Shown here in pieces: positions 27,439-37,447 of a DNA stretch of 64,000 nucleotides; within the stretch, counting starts at the first letter, position 1; every line of letters begins with the position of its first letter. The DNA comes from CAVOAK01 sp963664465. Its GTDB lineage: Bacteria > Pseudomonadota > Alphaproteobacteria > UBA8366 > CAVOAK01. The translations under genes and the position numbers were made by a program. The notes under the pieces are model-generated. The model worked only from the letters and a program-made list of their open reading frames with translations, had not been told where the DNA came from and did no database searches. Location: the NCBI GenBank assembly GCA_963664465.2, contig CAXXSU010000004.1:434001-498000 (forward strand), in the 5' to 3' direction.

Positions 27439-28863
27439 TCAAAAGCGTTGAAGAAAGCGTACGAGACGCTTCGTGCGCTCGCTGGATAAGGTGGGTGTAA
27501 AGTAACTGCCGGCCACCCTCTTTCCGACCTCGGACAGTGTTGGATAGGGTGCGATCAGTCCGGCCATCTTGCCGATTTTTTGGCGCTCGCTCACAGCCTG
27601 TACCCACGGCAGGATAATTTCGCCGGCGTGCGCACCGACGATGGTCGCACCACGAACCCGTCCTCTGCGGTTCGTCACGACCTTGATCATGCCGCCGATC
27701 TCCCGTTCCGCCTGGGCACGGTCATTTTCCGAATACGGCCAACGCAATACGCGCAAGTCGTCGCCGAAGCGATCACGGCCTTGCGCTTCGGTCACGCCGA
27801 CTTGGGCGAACTCCGGGTCGGTAAAAGTGACCCAAGGGACGGCCTCGTAGTTCACCTTGGCCGGTAACCTGAACAGCGCGTTTCGAATGATGATACCGGC
27901 ATGGTATCCGGCCATGTGAGTGAATTGGTAAGGGCTCGCGACGTCGCCGATCGCGAAGATCTTCTTGTTCGTTGTGCGGAGCCGCGCATCAACGTCGATG
28001 CCGGTTTGCGAGTAGGCGACACCAGCCGCCTCGAGATTGAGGCCGTTCAGGTTGGCGCTGCGGCCAGCAGCGATGAGTAAATCCGTGCCGTCGATCCGCA
28101 CTGGAGTTCCGCCGCAGTCGGCGATGACAGCCAGTTGTTTACCGTTAGGCTCAACCCGCTCTACGACCGTGTCCTCGTGAATCGTAATGCCGTCGGCCAT
28201 CAGTTGCCGGCGAACAATCTCGACAGCCTCGGCATCATTGCGGCCAAGGATCTTGAACATCTCGACAATCGTAACCTTGGCGCCAAGCCGGCGATGGGCT
28301 TGGGCCAACTCTGCGCCGATCGCGCCTCCGCCGATGACAATGAGATGCTCAGGGCTTCTATCGAGGTCAAAGATACTCTCGTTGGTGAGGTAGGGAACAT
28401 CGTCGAGGCCGGGAATTGGAGGCACCATCGGTGACGAACCGGTGGCGATGACAAAGCGGCGGGCCCGAATGCGCCGGTCGCCGGCCAATACCTCTTGAGG
28501 TCCTGAAAAGCTCGCTTCGTCGAGAATTACTTCAACGCCGAGCCCTTCAAAGCGCTCGACCGAATCGTTTGGCTCAATGGCGGCAATAACACCCTTCACA
28601 TGGTCGCGGACCGCAGCGAAATCGATCTCCGGTTCGTGTTTTTTGATCCCGAAGCGCTGGCTATGCCGCATCGCGTGGGCGGTCTTGGCAGCGGCGATCA
28701 GAGCCTTCGATGGGACGCAGCCGTAATTCAGGCAATCGCCTCCCATTTTATGCCGCTCGATCAGCACTGTCTTGGCGCCCATCATCGAAGCACCCGCTGC
28801 CACCAAAAGGCCGCCCGACCCCGCACCAATGACGCAGATGTCGGCCTGAATGTCGTCGCTCAT
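27439..28863 (-). CDS. Pyridine nucleotide-disulfide oxidoreductase (MerA/Lpd-like flavoprotein)
   Basis: A 474-residue two-dinucleotide-domain flavoprotein. It has the FAD site GAGSGGLLVAAG, the redox pair in GGDCLNYGCVPSKAL, an NAD(P) site GGGAIGAELA and a second FAD motif, FAIGDVA. The dimer-interface motif that in dihydrolipoyl dehydrogenase reads HAHPTLSE is APYPTLSE here, so the catalytic His is absent. A classic Lpd function is therefore unlikely, and it fits better with the MerA-like or uncharacterised branch. No lipoyl or mercury genes adjoin it. Confidence 0.85.
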   Translation of the reverse strand: MSDDIQADICVIGAGSGGLLVAAGASMMGAKTVLIERHKMGGDCLNYGCVPSKALIAAAKTAHAMRHSQRFGIKKHEPEIDFAAVRDHVKGVIAAIEPNDSVERFEGLGVEVILDEASFSGPQEVLAGDRRIRARRFVIATGSSPMVPPIPGLDDVPYLTNESIFDLDRSPEHLIVIGGGAIGAELAQAHRRLGAKVTIVEMFKILGRNDAEAVEIVRRQLMADGITIHEDTVVERVEPNGKQLAVIADCGGTPVRIDGTDLLIAAGRSANLNGLNLEAAGVAYSQTGIDVDARLRTTNKKIFAIGDVASPYQFTHMAGYHAGIIIRNALFRLPAKVNYEAVPWVTFTDPEFAQVGVTEAQGRDRFGDDLRVLRWPYSENDRAQAEREIGGMIKVVTNRRGRVRGATIVGAHAGEIILPWVQAVSERQKIGKMAGLIAPYPTLSEVGKRVAGSYFTPTLSSERTKRLVRFLQRF

Positions 28864-28962
28864 GTTGGCGATATCCGCGCTGAATCCGTGGGGATCGGGT
28901 TGGGAATTGTCTGGTTAAACTTGGATCGCGGACCGCTCTGCATGGTTTTGCTCGAGATCGAG

Positions 28963-31626
28963 TCAGGCCAGTGTTTTCGAGGCAATTTCATAGGTTCCGC
29001 GCGACAGTCCCTTCTTGCCGAGCACACGCTCGATTTCTCTCCTGATCAACGCCTGCCGCTGCTCGTCGTAGCGCCGCCACCGCCCGAATGGCGCCAGCAG
29101 GCGTGCGGCGACTTGCGGGTTCAGTGCATCGAGTTCAAGCACGCGATCGGTGAGAAAGCGGTAACCGGCACCATCGGCCGCATGGAATCTGAGTGTGTTG
29201 ACCGATGTGAAAGCACCGATCAGGGAACGCACTCTGTTGGGATTATGCAGCGAGAATGCGTCGTGCTCCAACAGCCCCTCGACAGTATCGAGCGTGTCTT
29301 TCAACGAGGATGTAGCCTGTATGGCGAACCACTTGTCGAGCACCAGCGCATCCTCGCGCCACCGTTCATAGAAGTCTCCGAGAGCCTCTTGCCGGGCCGG
29401 ATGATCGAGATCGGCCAACAGGCTCAAGGCTGACATGCGGTCGGTCATATTGTCGGCATTGCGGAACTGAGCGACGCAGAGATCCAGCATCTCGGGGTCG
29501 TCTAGCGAGGTCAGGTAGGAGAGCGCACCACTTCGCAGGCTACGCCGACCCGCCTCGGTTGCATCGGGGGAGTAGGGGCGATTGCTGGAATGTGCGTGGT
29601 AGGTGGCAAGAAGCGGCTCTGCAAGCTGCTCTGCGATCGTGTGGCGCAGACCTTCGCGGGCCCGGTGGATTGCGTTGACATCGACGATCGCCATTTGATC
29701 GCCAACATATGCTTCGCTCGGTAGCCTGATTGCTTCCGCAACAAATGCGCGCTCCGATTTGTCGTCGGCAAGCAGTTCGCGCAGGGCTTCGACATAGAGG
29801 CTGGTGCCTGGAAACGTATCCTCTTCGGCGCGCTTCACAGCATTTTGATGTGCCGTTGTTGCATTCAACAGCAGCTCCATCGCCATTTGCTGACCCGCCT
29901 CCCATCGATTGAACGGATCGCTGTCGCGTGCGAACAGTAAGGCGCGATCCTGCGCGCCGATCGGTGCCCGCAGTTTGACCGGCGCTGAAAACCCGCGCAG
30001 CAGCGATGGAATCGGCCGCTCGCCAAGGCCTGTGAAACGGAAGGTCTGACGCGGCTCGCGCACTTGCACCATCCGTGTCCCTGGGACTGGCGTAGGTTCG
30101 GCATCCGTTTCGAGCTGGAGCGGCAGATCGTTACCAGCCCGATCAAGCAGCCCAACCGCCAACGGCATGTGAAACGGCATTTTTTTGCTTTGTCCGGGCG
30201 TCGGCGGACAGGTCTGTTCGACGGTAATCGTGTAGCTCGACGTCGCCTGATCGAAGGCATCACTGATGCTGATTTCAGGCGTGCCGGACTGATCGTACCA
30301 CAGGGCGAACTGGCGCAGATCTTCGCCGGACGCATCGGCCATCGCTGAGAGATATTCCTCGATCGTCACCGCCTCTCCATCATGGCGATCAAAGTACAGG
30401 TCGAGACCCTTACGGAAGGCTTCGGCGCCGATAAGTGTGTGCACCATGCGGACGACTTCTGCACCCTTTACATAGACGGTCGCGGTGTAGAAGTTATTGA
30501 TTTCAATGTATGAACCTGGTCGCACCGGATGTGCGAGTGGTCCGGCGTCCTCGGGAAACTGGGCCGACCGAAGCATGCGCACGTCGGCGATCCGCTTGAC
30601 CGACCGCGAGCGCATGTCGGAGGAGAATTCCTGATCCCGGAAGACGGTAAGCCCTTCCTTGAGGCTGAGTTGGAACCAGTCTCGGCAGGTCACTCGATTG
30701 CCAGTCCAATTGTGGAAATATTCGTGCGCAACGACGGCTTCGATGCCGGCGTAGTCGCTGTCCGTAGCGGTATCCGGTTTCGCCAGGATGTACTTGGCGT
30801 TGAAGATATTTAGGCCCTTGTTTTCCATGGCCCCGAAATTAAAGTCGCTGACGGCGACGATCATGAAGATATCAAGGTCATACTCGAGCCCGAAGGTCTC
30901 CTCGTCCCAGCGCATCGCACGCTTGAGCGAGTCCATCGCATAGGCACAGCCGTCCTCGTTTCCCGATTCGACGTAAATTCTGAGCGTCACAACGCGCCCT
31001 GACGCTGTCGTGAACTTATCTTCAACCACCGCCAGTTTTCCGGCGACGAGCGCAAACAGATAGGATGGCTTGGGGTGCGGATCGTGCCATTTCGCCCAAT
31101 GACGCCCGTTCTCCAATTCGCCTTCGTCTACTCTGTTCCCGTTGGACAACAACACCGGATACCGGTCCCTGTCCGCGGCGATGGTGGTGGTGTAGGTGGC
31201 CATCACGTCTGGATGGTCAGGAAAGTAAGTGATGGCGCGAAACCCCTCCGCTTCGCACTGAGTACAGAAGTTTCCGCTCGATTTGTAGAGGCCTTGGAGC
31301 GATGTGTTTTCCTGCGGTTTGATTGCCGTTTCGATCTCGAGCGTGAAGCGATCCGGCGGCGAATAAATCGTCAGCTGCTCTGAATCATGCTCGAATTCGT
31401 CTGACGCTAGTGGTTTGCCGTCGAGCTTGATCGATAGAAGTTCAAGTTCGTGACCATCGAGGCGGAGCGGCTGCCTGGTGGTTTCCGGCAGCGACGAGAC
31501 CGCCAACCGCGATCTAACATGCGTTACGTCCTCGCCGAGATCAAAGTTGAGGTCCACCGTTTCAAGCCGATAAGCGGGCGGCTGGTAGTCCTCAAGAAGT
31601 ATCGGCTGGAGCGTGTCTTCAGGCAT
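28963..31626 (-). CDS. pepN: Aminopeptidase N
   Basis: An 887-residue M1 metallo-aminopeptidase that removes N-terminal residues from cytosolic peptides. The exopeptidase motif GAMENKGLN and the zinc site HEYFHN (HExxH-type, with Tyr before Phe) followed by LKEGLTVFRDQEF (third zinc ligand) are intact. The length and the long helical C-terminal domain match the E. coli-type PepN. It appears to be monocistronic and divergent from the MFS pair. Confidence 0.95.
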   Translation of the reverse strand: MPEDTLQPILLEDYQPPAYRLETVDLNFDLGEDVTHVRSRLAVSSLPETTRQPLRLDGHELELLSIKLDGKPLASDEFEHDSEQLTIYSPPDRFTLEIETAIKPQENTSLQGLYKSSGNFCTQCEAEGFRAITYFPDHPDVMATYTTTIAADRDRYPVLLSNGNRVDEGELENGRHWAKWHDPHPKPSYLFALVAGKLAVVEDKFTTASGRVVTLRIYVESGNEDGCAYAMDSLKRAMRWDEETFGLEYDLDIFMIVAVSDFNFGAMENKGLNIFNAKYILAKPDTATDSDYAGIEAVVAHEYFHNWTGNRVTCRDWFQLSLKEGLTVFRDQEFSSDMRSRSVKRIADVRMLRSAQFPEDAGPLAHPVRPGSYIEINNFYTATVYVKGAEVVRMVHTLIGAEAFRKGLDLYFDRHDGEAVTIEEYLSAMADASGEDLRQFALWYDQSGTPEISISDAFDQATSSYTITVEQTCPPTPGQSKKMPFHMPLAVGLLDRAGNDLPLQLETDAEPTPVPGTRMVQVREPRQTFRFTGLGERPIPSLLRGFSAPVKLRAPIGAQDRALLFARDSDPFNRWEAGQQMAMELLLNATTAHQNAVKRAEEDTFPGTSLYVEALRELLADDKSERAFVAEAIRLPSEAYVGDQMAIVDVNAIHRAREGLRHTIAEQLAEPLLATYHAHSSNRPYSPDATEAGRRSLRSGALSYLTSLDDPEMLDLCVAQFRNADNMTDRMSALSLLADLDHPARQEALGDFYERWREDALVLDKWFAIQATSSLKDTLDTVEGLLEHDAFSLHNPNRVRSLIGAFTSVNTLRFHAADGAGYRFLTDRVLELDALNPQVAARLLAPFGRWRRYDEQRQALIRREIERVLGKKGLSRGTYEIASKTLA

Positions 31627-31835
31627 GGCGGAAATAATGCAGGGTGGCGGGTACCGTGAGGCCCGGCAGTGTTGCGGCGCACCAGCGAAACGTCAATGAC
31701 TTAGGCTCGAACGACCGCGACGTACTCGTCCCGTATCACCGCGTGCCGCTGGCGTGATGGAGAGCCGCCCAATCAGCGGCTATAATCGCTACGCGACGCT
31801 GTGCCGACTACGATGCGTCGACACCCGTTTCAGCA

Positions 31836-33179
31836 GTGGGCGTTCCAAACAGCCCAAGAATAGAAAGGCGACCCACAACGGCCCGCAACCTCAAAAATCG
31901 TCTGTCAGTCTCCAGTTGGCTCGACTTCAGTGCCGTTACCGGCGCCTTCGCAAACCGCAACTACGCGATCTACATCGGCGGCGGTGCGCTGTCGATGATC
32001 GGTTTCTGGATGCAGCGTGTCGCCGTTGGTTGGCTTGCTTGGGAGCTCACAGAATCGGGTCTGTGGCTCGGCATCATTGCCTTTGCCGATCTGATCCCAG
32101 CACTTGTGATCGGGCCGATTGCAGGCGCGTTCGCCGACCGTCATAGCCGGCTGCGAGTGATCATGGTTTGCCAGGTTCTGGCGATGGTGCAAGCGCTTGT
32201 CCTGTGGTTCTTCACGGCGGCCGGCCTCATAACAATCAACATGCTCTTCGCGCTGACCTTGCTGTTGGCGTTCGTCTATGCTTTTGCGCAACCGGCGCGC
32301 ATGTCGCTGGTCCCAAGCCTGGTCCAATCCAGCGACGTTGCCGCGGCAATTGCTGTGAACTCGGTCAGCTTCAACCTTGCCCGCTTTATTGGTCCTGCTG
32401 TCGCCGGCATCGTCATAACGACGATGGGGGTCGCCCCGGTATTTCTTCTCAATGCACTGGCTTTTATTGTTTTCCTAATCTCGATGTTTCGTCTGCGATT
32501 GCCGCCGCAGATGACCGTCGCGCGGGCCACCGGCGGACTCTTTGCCGACATTGTGCAGGGCGTTCGCTACGCCATCGGACATCCGGCAATTGGACCGCTG
32601 CTTTTTATCATGACGGCCACGTCTATTCTTGCTGCACCGGTTCTCGAACTGCTGCCAGGATTCGCCGACGCGGTGTTCGGGCGCGGTGCGGATGGTTTGG
32701 CCTGGCTGACCTCGGCAAGCGGCATAGGTGCAACGATAGGCGGCCTTTGGCTAGCGAAGCGCGGCACCTTAAGCGGTCTTACTGCGATTGCGGTTGGCGG
32801 CACATTGGTCCTCGGCGTCGTCGTCATCTTGTTCACGAGCACGACCACTTTCTGGGTCGCTGTCATTGCGATGGCGCTCGTCGGTTTTGCCCGGCTGATG
32901 GGTGGCGTTGCAGCGCAGACACTTGTCCAGGTGACCGTCGAGGAACATTTGCGCGCGCGCGTTATGGGTATTTATGGGCTTATCTTCCGTGGTGGACCGG
33001 CGCTCGGCGCTCTCATCATGGGCGCGCTGTCCGACGTATTTGGATTGCGCTGGCCGACCGCGATCGGCGGCGCGCTTTGTATTCTGTTGTGGATTGCCGT
33101 GCAGCGCCGGCAGCACAGCCTGGCGCGACTGTTGGAGCCGACGGCAGGCTCCTCCGAACATATGGAAGCAACGTCGTAG
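31836..33179 (+). CDS. EntS-like MFS exporter, first of a tandem pair
   Basis: A 447-residue MFS protein with 12 predicted helices and the motif A-like loop GAFADRHSRLRV. It belongs to the DHA3/EntS type of exporters for siderophores and macrolide-like compounds. It is a close paralogue of the next gene (shared ANRNYAIY / SNRNYTLY starts and LEPTAGS / LEAPAAH tails). The GTG start at 31836 has no clear ribosome site; the first helix begins near residue 45, so the real N terminus may differ. The substrate is unknown. Confidence 0.85.
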   Translation: MGVPNSPRIERRPTTARNLKNRLSVSSWLDFSAVTGAFANRNYAIYIGGGALSMIGFWMQRVAVGWLAWELTESGLWLGIIAFADLIPALVIGPIAGAFADRHSRLRVIMVCQVLAMVQALVLWFFTAAGLITINMLFALTLLLAFVYAFAQPARMSLVPSLVQSSDVAAAIAVNSVSFNLARFIGPAVAGIVITTMGVAPVFLLNALAFIVFLISMFRLRLPPQMTVARATGGLFADIVQGVRYAIGHPAIGPLLFIMTATSILAAPVLELLPGFADAVFGRGADGLAWLTSASGIGATIGGLWLAKRGTLSGLTAIAVGGTLVLGVVVILFTSTTTFWVAVIAMALVGFARLMGGVAAQTLVQVTVEEHLRARVMGIYGLIFRGGPALGALIMGALSDVFGLRWPTAIGGALCILLWIAVQRRQHSLARLLEPTAGSSEHMEATS

Positions 33180-33206
33180 GATCAGATTACGTATGAATGA
33201 CTGCCT

Positions 33207-34499
33207 ATGACGAACGACGAGAATTCGCAAGTTAGCGCGCGCAAGGAGGTCGATCGATCCGGGTCTTTGCGCAAGCTGTTCAGCAATCGGAACTACACGC
33301 TTTACACCAGTGCGAACGGCGCCTCACTGATCGGACTTTGGATCCAGCGTTTGGCGATCGGCTGGCTTACCTGGCAGCTCACTGGTTCTGCATTCTGGCT
33401 CGGCGTTATCGCCTTTGCGGACCTTTGTCCCACCATCGTCATTGGACCCTTGGCCGGCGCTCTCGCCGACCGGCACAGCCGTTTGCGCGTCGCTTGGGTC
33501 ACGCAAGTCTTAGCCTTCGCACAAGCTGGCGTTCTTTGGATCATGACGTGGAGCGGGGCCATCACGATATGGTGGCTGCTTTTGCTCACATTCTTATTGG
33601 GCGTCTTCCATGGCGCCGGTCAGCCTGCTCGTTTGGCGCTTGTCGCCAGCCTGGTCCGCCGTGACGATCTGGGTACGGCGATAGCCTTTAACTCGGTCAT
33701 CTTCAACGCCGCCCGATTCATTGGCCCTGCGGTGGCAGGCCTCGTCATAACGTCGTTGGGTATTGCGCCGGCATTTCTTATCAACGCTTTGAGTTTTGCG
33801 GGCCTTGTCGTGATTCTACCGCGCCTCAAGCTGCCGCCGACACCGCCGAGGAAACACACGACCCGTAGCTTGTTTGGCGATGTCGCGGAGGGTTTCAACT
33901 ATGCTCTCGGTCACCCGGCGATCGGGCCGCTCCTGCTCATGATGTCGGCAGCGTCGGTGCTGGCTGCACCCGTCACCGAGTTGCTGCCGGGATTCGCCGA
34001 CGAGATCTTCAGCCGTGGCGCCGGCGGACTTGCCTGGCTCACTTCGGCTACCGGCGCCGGCGCGGTAGTCGGCGGTTTCTGGCTAACTCAACGTCGAAGC
34101 ATTGTCGGCCTGACAGCAATCGCCCTCACAAGTCTGCTGGTGCTTGGCGCATCCGCTCTCGTATTCGCCTCGTCGTCTAACTTCTGGGTGGCGGTAGCGG
34201 CGATGGCGGTCATGGGGTTCGGCCGCCTGTTGAGCGGTGTCGGCGTCCAGACACTTATTCAGACGTCCGTTGACGAGCAGATGCGGGCTCGTGTGATGTC
34301 GCTCTATGGTGTTCTGTTCCGCAGCGGACCGGCATTCGGCGCTCTCGCCATGGGGTGGCTGTCGGGACTCTATGGTCTACGTTGGCCGGTCATCGCCGGG
34401 GCTGCATTATGCATCCTCGTATGGCTGCTTATGCAGCGCCGACGATCAGGCATAACGCGCATCTTAGAGGCGCCGGCAGCTCACTCTGCAAGCGAGTAG
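33207..34499 (+). CDS. EntS-like MFS exporter, second of a tandem pair
   Basis: A 430-residue 12-helix MFS protein and a paralogue of the upstream exporter, 27 bp away, so the two probably share a transcript. Motif A-like loop: GALADRHSRLRV. The two copies have diverged well beyond recent duplication. Tandem MFS pairs sometimes have distinct substrates; nothing nearby identifies them. The 3' end overlaps the convergent MBL gene by 19 bp. Confidence 0.87.
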   Translation: MTNDENSQVSARKEVDRSGSLRKLFSNRNYTLYTSANGASLIGLWIQRLAIGWLTWQLTGSAFWLGVIAFADLCPTIVIGPLAGALADRHSRLRVAWVTQVLAFAQAGVLWIMTWSGAITIWWLLLLTFLLGVFHGAGQPARLALVASLVRRDDLGTAIAFNSVIFNAARFIGPAVAGLVITSLGIAPAFLINALSFAGLVVILPRLKLPPTPPRKHTTRSLFGDVAEGFNYALGHPAIGPLLLMMSAASVLAAPVTELLPGFADEIFSRGAGGLAWLTSATGAGAVVGGFWLTQRRSIVGLTAIALTSLLVLGASALVFASSSNFWVAVAAMAVMGFGRLLSGVGVQTLIQTSVDEQMRARVMSLYGVLFRSGPAFGALAMGWLSGLYGLRWPVIAGAALCILVWLLMQRRRSGITRILEAPAAHSASE

Positions 34500-35377
34500 C
34501 GCGAGGCCAGGCTAGGTGTCGCGTCGCTGCACCACACACGTTCGTCCTCGACCATTGCGATTAGGTGGGCAAGGACGGATTGCGCCGCTGCTCCATGAAG
34601 GCGCACATCGTGATTGGCATAAATAATCTGCACGATCTCGCCGATGGTGTTGAATTCGCCGCTAAGACATCGCTGGATCTGGGCCGTTCGTTCGGCGCGG
34701 TGCTCGAGAAATGCCCGCACAAGCGCTTTTGGATCGGCAATCGCCGGTCCGTGTGTCGGCCGGAACAGCTCGTCCTCGCGCTCCAACAATTTGCTCAGCG
34801 AGGCCAAGTAGTCGGCCATCCGGCCATCGGGTGGAGCGACAACGGAGGTCGACCAGCCCATCACGTGATCGCCGGAAAAGAGCGTCGCTTCCTCACCCAG
34901 CGCAAAGCACAGATGGTTGGAAGTATGACCGGGAGTATGAACCGCCGAAATCGTCCAACCGGACCCGCTGATCGTGTCGCCGTCACGCATCGTTTGATCG
35001 GGCTGAAAGTCGAAATCCGCGCCTTCCTCAACGCCTGGCACCGCCGGATCGCCGCTATGTGCCGCAAATGCAAACGTCGCGGCACCGGTCGCGGCTTTTA
35101 CAGCAGCGGCGGCCGGCGAGTGGTCGCGGTGGGTGTGGGTGATCAGGATGTGGGTCACGGTTTCGCCGCGAACTGCCTGCAGGAGGGCTTCGATATGCGC
35201 GTCATCGGCTGGTCCGGGATCAATGATGACGATGCGCTCATGGCCGATGATGTAGGTGCCGGTTCCGCGAAACGTGAAGGGACCTGGGTTGTGCGCGACG
35301 ATGCGGCGGATCAGCGGGCTCAACTCGCTTACCGCTCCGTATTCGAATTCCATGTCACAGACGAAGGGTATGGACAT
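34481..35377 (-). CDS. MBL-fold metallo-hydrolase (glyoxalase II/LACTB2-like)
   Basis: A 298-residue zinc hydrolase. The signature THTHRDHSP (HxHxDH) is intact, as are GHTSNHLCF, FSGDHVMGW and the late PTHGP histidine. The C-terminal winged-helix-like domain (about 215-298, EHRAERTAQI) is the LACTB2/RNase-like extension. I chose the start MSIPFVCD at 35377; the frame opens 22 codons earlier without a better start. The physiological substrate is unknown (thioester, lactone or nucleic acid are family options). Confidence 0.87.
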   Translation of the reverse strand: MSIPFVCDMEFEYGAVSELSPLIRRIVAHNPGPFTFRGTGTYIIGHERIVIIDPGPADDAHIEALLQAVRGETVTHILITHTHRDHSPAAAAVKAATGAATFAFAAHSGDPAVPGVEEGADFDFQPDQTMRDGDTISGSGWTISAVHTPGHTSNHLCFALGEEATLFSGDHVMGWSTSVVAPPDGRMADYLASLSKLLEREDELFRPTHGPAIADPKALVRAFLEHRAERTAQIQRCLSGEFNTIGEIVQIIYANHDVRLHGAAAQSVLAHLIAMVEDERVWCSDATPSLASRYSLAE

Positions 35378-35532
35378 CACCGGTTCCCGTTGGCGGTCGT
35401 TCGCGCACCTGCGAACCTGCCAATCTCTCCTGCCGACGGTCAAGTGAAACCGAGCATTGTCCCTTCACCGATTGTTCTGCCGCGCGGGAGCGGATAAAAG
35501 ATCACTATCTCTTGCCGGCAAGGAGCCCTGCA

Positions 35533-37332
35533 ATGTTTACCACGCGCCCCGAGATCCTAGGCACCTACGGCGTCGTCGCCTCGACGCACTGGCTCGCTTC
35601 AGCGGCAGCGATGGGCATCTTGGAGCGCGGCGGCAATGCCTTCGACGCGGCGTTTACCGCGGGCATGGTGTTGCAGGTTTGCGAGCCGCATCTGTGCGGC
35701 CCGGGGGGCGATTTGCCGATTATCTATCACAGTGCCGGAGCCGCGGAGACCAAGGTTATCTGCGGTCAGGGGGTTGCCCCTGCCGGCGCAACAATTCGTC
35801 ACTATCGTGATCTCGGCATCGATTTGATGCCGGGTTCAGGTCTGTTGGCGACGGTTGTGCCGGGCGCATTCGATGCTTGGATGCTGATGCTGCGCGATCA
35901 TGGCGTCATGAGCCTTGAAGACGTACTGGAGTCGGCGATCTCCTATGCTACGCACGGCGTGCCAATTGTGCCGGCTGTCAGCCAGACTATTGAGTCGGTG
36001 CGTGAGTTGTTCCTAGCCGAATGGCCGACTTCGGCAGCCGTCTATCTGAATGGGGGTGAAGTTCCCGAGCCCGGCACATTGTTGGCCAACCCCACGCTCG
36101 CGGCCACATGGAGGCGGTTGATCGAGGAGGGCAAAGCTGCAGGCAGCGACCGTGTCGAACAAATCGATGCGGCGCGACGCGCCTGGTCCGAAGGTTTCGT
36201 TGCCGATGCGCTCGACCGGTTTTGCCGCGAGAACGAACTCATTGATTCCAGTGGCGAGCGCCATGCCGGTGTTTTGACGGGTGACGATATGGCCGGCTGG
36301 AGGGCAAGTTACGAGGACCCGATCGGCTATGATTATCGCGGATTTACAATCCTCAAGACCGGACCCTGGGGTCAAGGACCGGTGTTCTTGCAACAGCTCG
36401 CTCTGCTCAAGCATTTCGACCTCGACGCGATGGACCCGCTGGGACCGGAGTTTGTTCACACGATTACGGAATGCGCCAAACTTGCCTTCGCCGACCGCGA
36501 GAAGTTTTACGGGGATTCGGCGGATGTGGACGTGCCAATGGAGACCTTGCTGTCCGACGACTACAACGCCGAGCGGTGTCGCCTGATCTCCGAGCAGGCG
36601 TCACTTGAACTGCGGCCAGGTACGATTGACGGCTACGGTGCCGATGTCGACTATGGCGCGCGGATTGCCAACGATGCCACCTCGATCCCGGCGTTCATCG
36701 GTATCGGTGAGCCGACGATGGCGAAAGCTATGGCGAAAGCTGCAGATGTCCGGGGCGATACCTGTCATGTCGATGTCATCGACCGGCACGGCAATATGGT
36801 ATCGGCGACCCCAAGCGGGGGCTGGTTGCAGAGTTCGCCGATCGTCCCGGAGCTGGGTTTCTGTCTGAATTCGCGCGCGCAAATGTTCTGGCTCGACGAA
36901 GGCATGCCGGCGAGTCTCGCGCCGGGCAAACGCCCGCGCACGACACTCACGCCCTCGCTGGCTCTGAAGGACGGACGTCCCTATATGGTGTTTGGCACGC
37001 CGGGCGGCGACCAGCAGGATCAGTGGCAGCCGATATTCTTTCTCAGACACGCGCATTACGGCATGAACCTGCAGGAGGCGATTGACGCGCCCGCGTTTCA
37101 CAACGACCACATGCCGAGTTCGTTCTATCCGCGTCTGGCCGCGCCGGGACAACTGTCGATCGAGGCCCGGTTCCCGGCTGAGACGATTGCAGATCTTGAG
37201 CTCCGCGGCCATCGTGTGGAGATCGCCGGCGAGTGGGCCGAAGGCCGTATGAGCGCTGCCAGCCGTGAGAATGGTATCATCAAGGCCGCGGCCAACCCTC
37301 GCGGCATGCAGGGATACGCCGTCGGACGATAA
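35533..37332 (+). CDS. Gamma-glutamyltransferase family protein
   Basis: A 599-residue Ntn hydrolase of the GGT family. The self-cleaving nucleophile is the Thr of GDTCHVDVID, followed by GNMVSATPSGGWLQSS, and the small-subunit motif FGTPGGDQQDQWQ is present. Such enzymes hydrolyse or transfer the gamma-glutamyl group of glutathione or other gamma-glutamyl amides. I see no signal peptide at the start MFTTRPEI, so it may be cytoplasmic like some GGT-like acylases. AAGGAG lies 8 bp upstream of the ATG at 35533. The two GS-like ligases in this window could make possible substrates, but that link is inference. Confidence 0.9.
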   Translation: MFTTRPEILGTYGVVASTHWLASAAAMGILERGGNAFDAAFTAGMVLQVCEPHLCGPGGDLPIIYHSAGAAETKVICGQGVAPAGATIRHYRDLGIDLMPGSGLLATVVPGAFDAWMLMLRDHGVMSLEDVLESAISYATHGVPIVPAVSQTIESVRELFLAEWPTSAAVYLNGGEVPEPGTLLANPTLAATWRRLIEEGKAAGSDRVEQIDAARRAWSEGFVADALDRFCRENELIDSSGERHAGVLTGDDMAGWRASYEDPIGYDYRGFTILKTGPWGQGPVFLQQLALLKHFDLDAMDPLGPEFVHTITECAKLAFADREKFYGDSADVDVPMETLLSDDYNAERCRLISEQASLELRPGTIDGYGADVDYGARIANDATSIPAFIGIGEPTMAKAMAKAADVRGDTCHVDVIDRHGNMVSATPSGGWLQSSPIVPELGFCLNSRAQMFWLDEGMPASLAPGKRPRTTLTPSLALKDGRPYMVFGTPGGDQQDQWQPIFFLRHAHYGMNLQEAIDAPAFHNDHMPSSFYPRLAAPGQLSIEARFPAETIADLELRGHRVEIAGEWAEGRMSAASRENGIIKAAANPRGMQGYAVGR

Positions 37333-37447
37333 ATTGGTGCAGCCGCTCGCTGATTTTACGAATGCGGCGGACGCCGCATAGCAATGATATAGTGCGTCGG
37401 ACCGTTGCCGTAGAACTTTGGCGGCCGAAGAGGAGGATGCAAGCGCA

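Noticed and set aside
28600..29433. A 277-codon plus-strand frame
   Set aside because: Antisense to the flavoprotein and pepN genes, with no recognisable domain.
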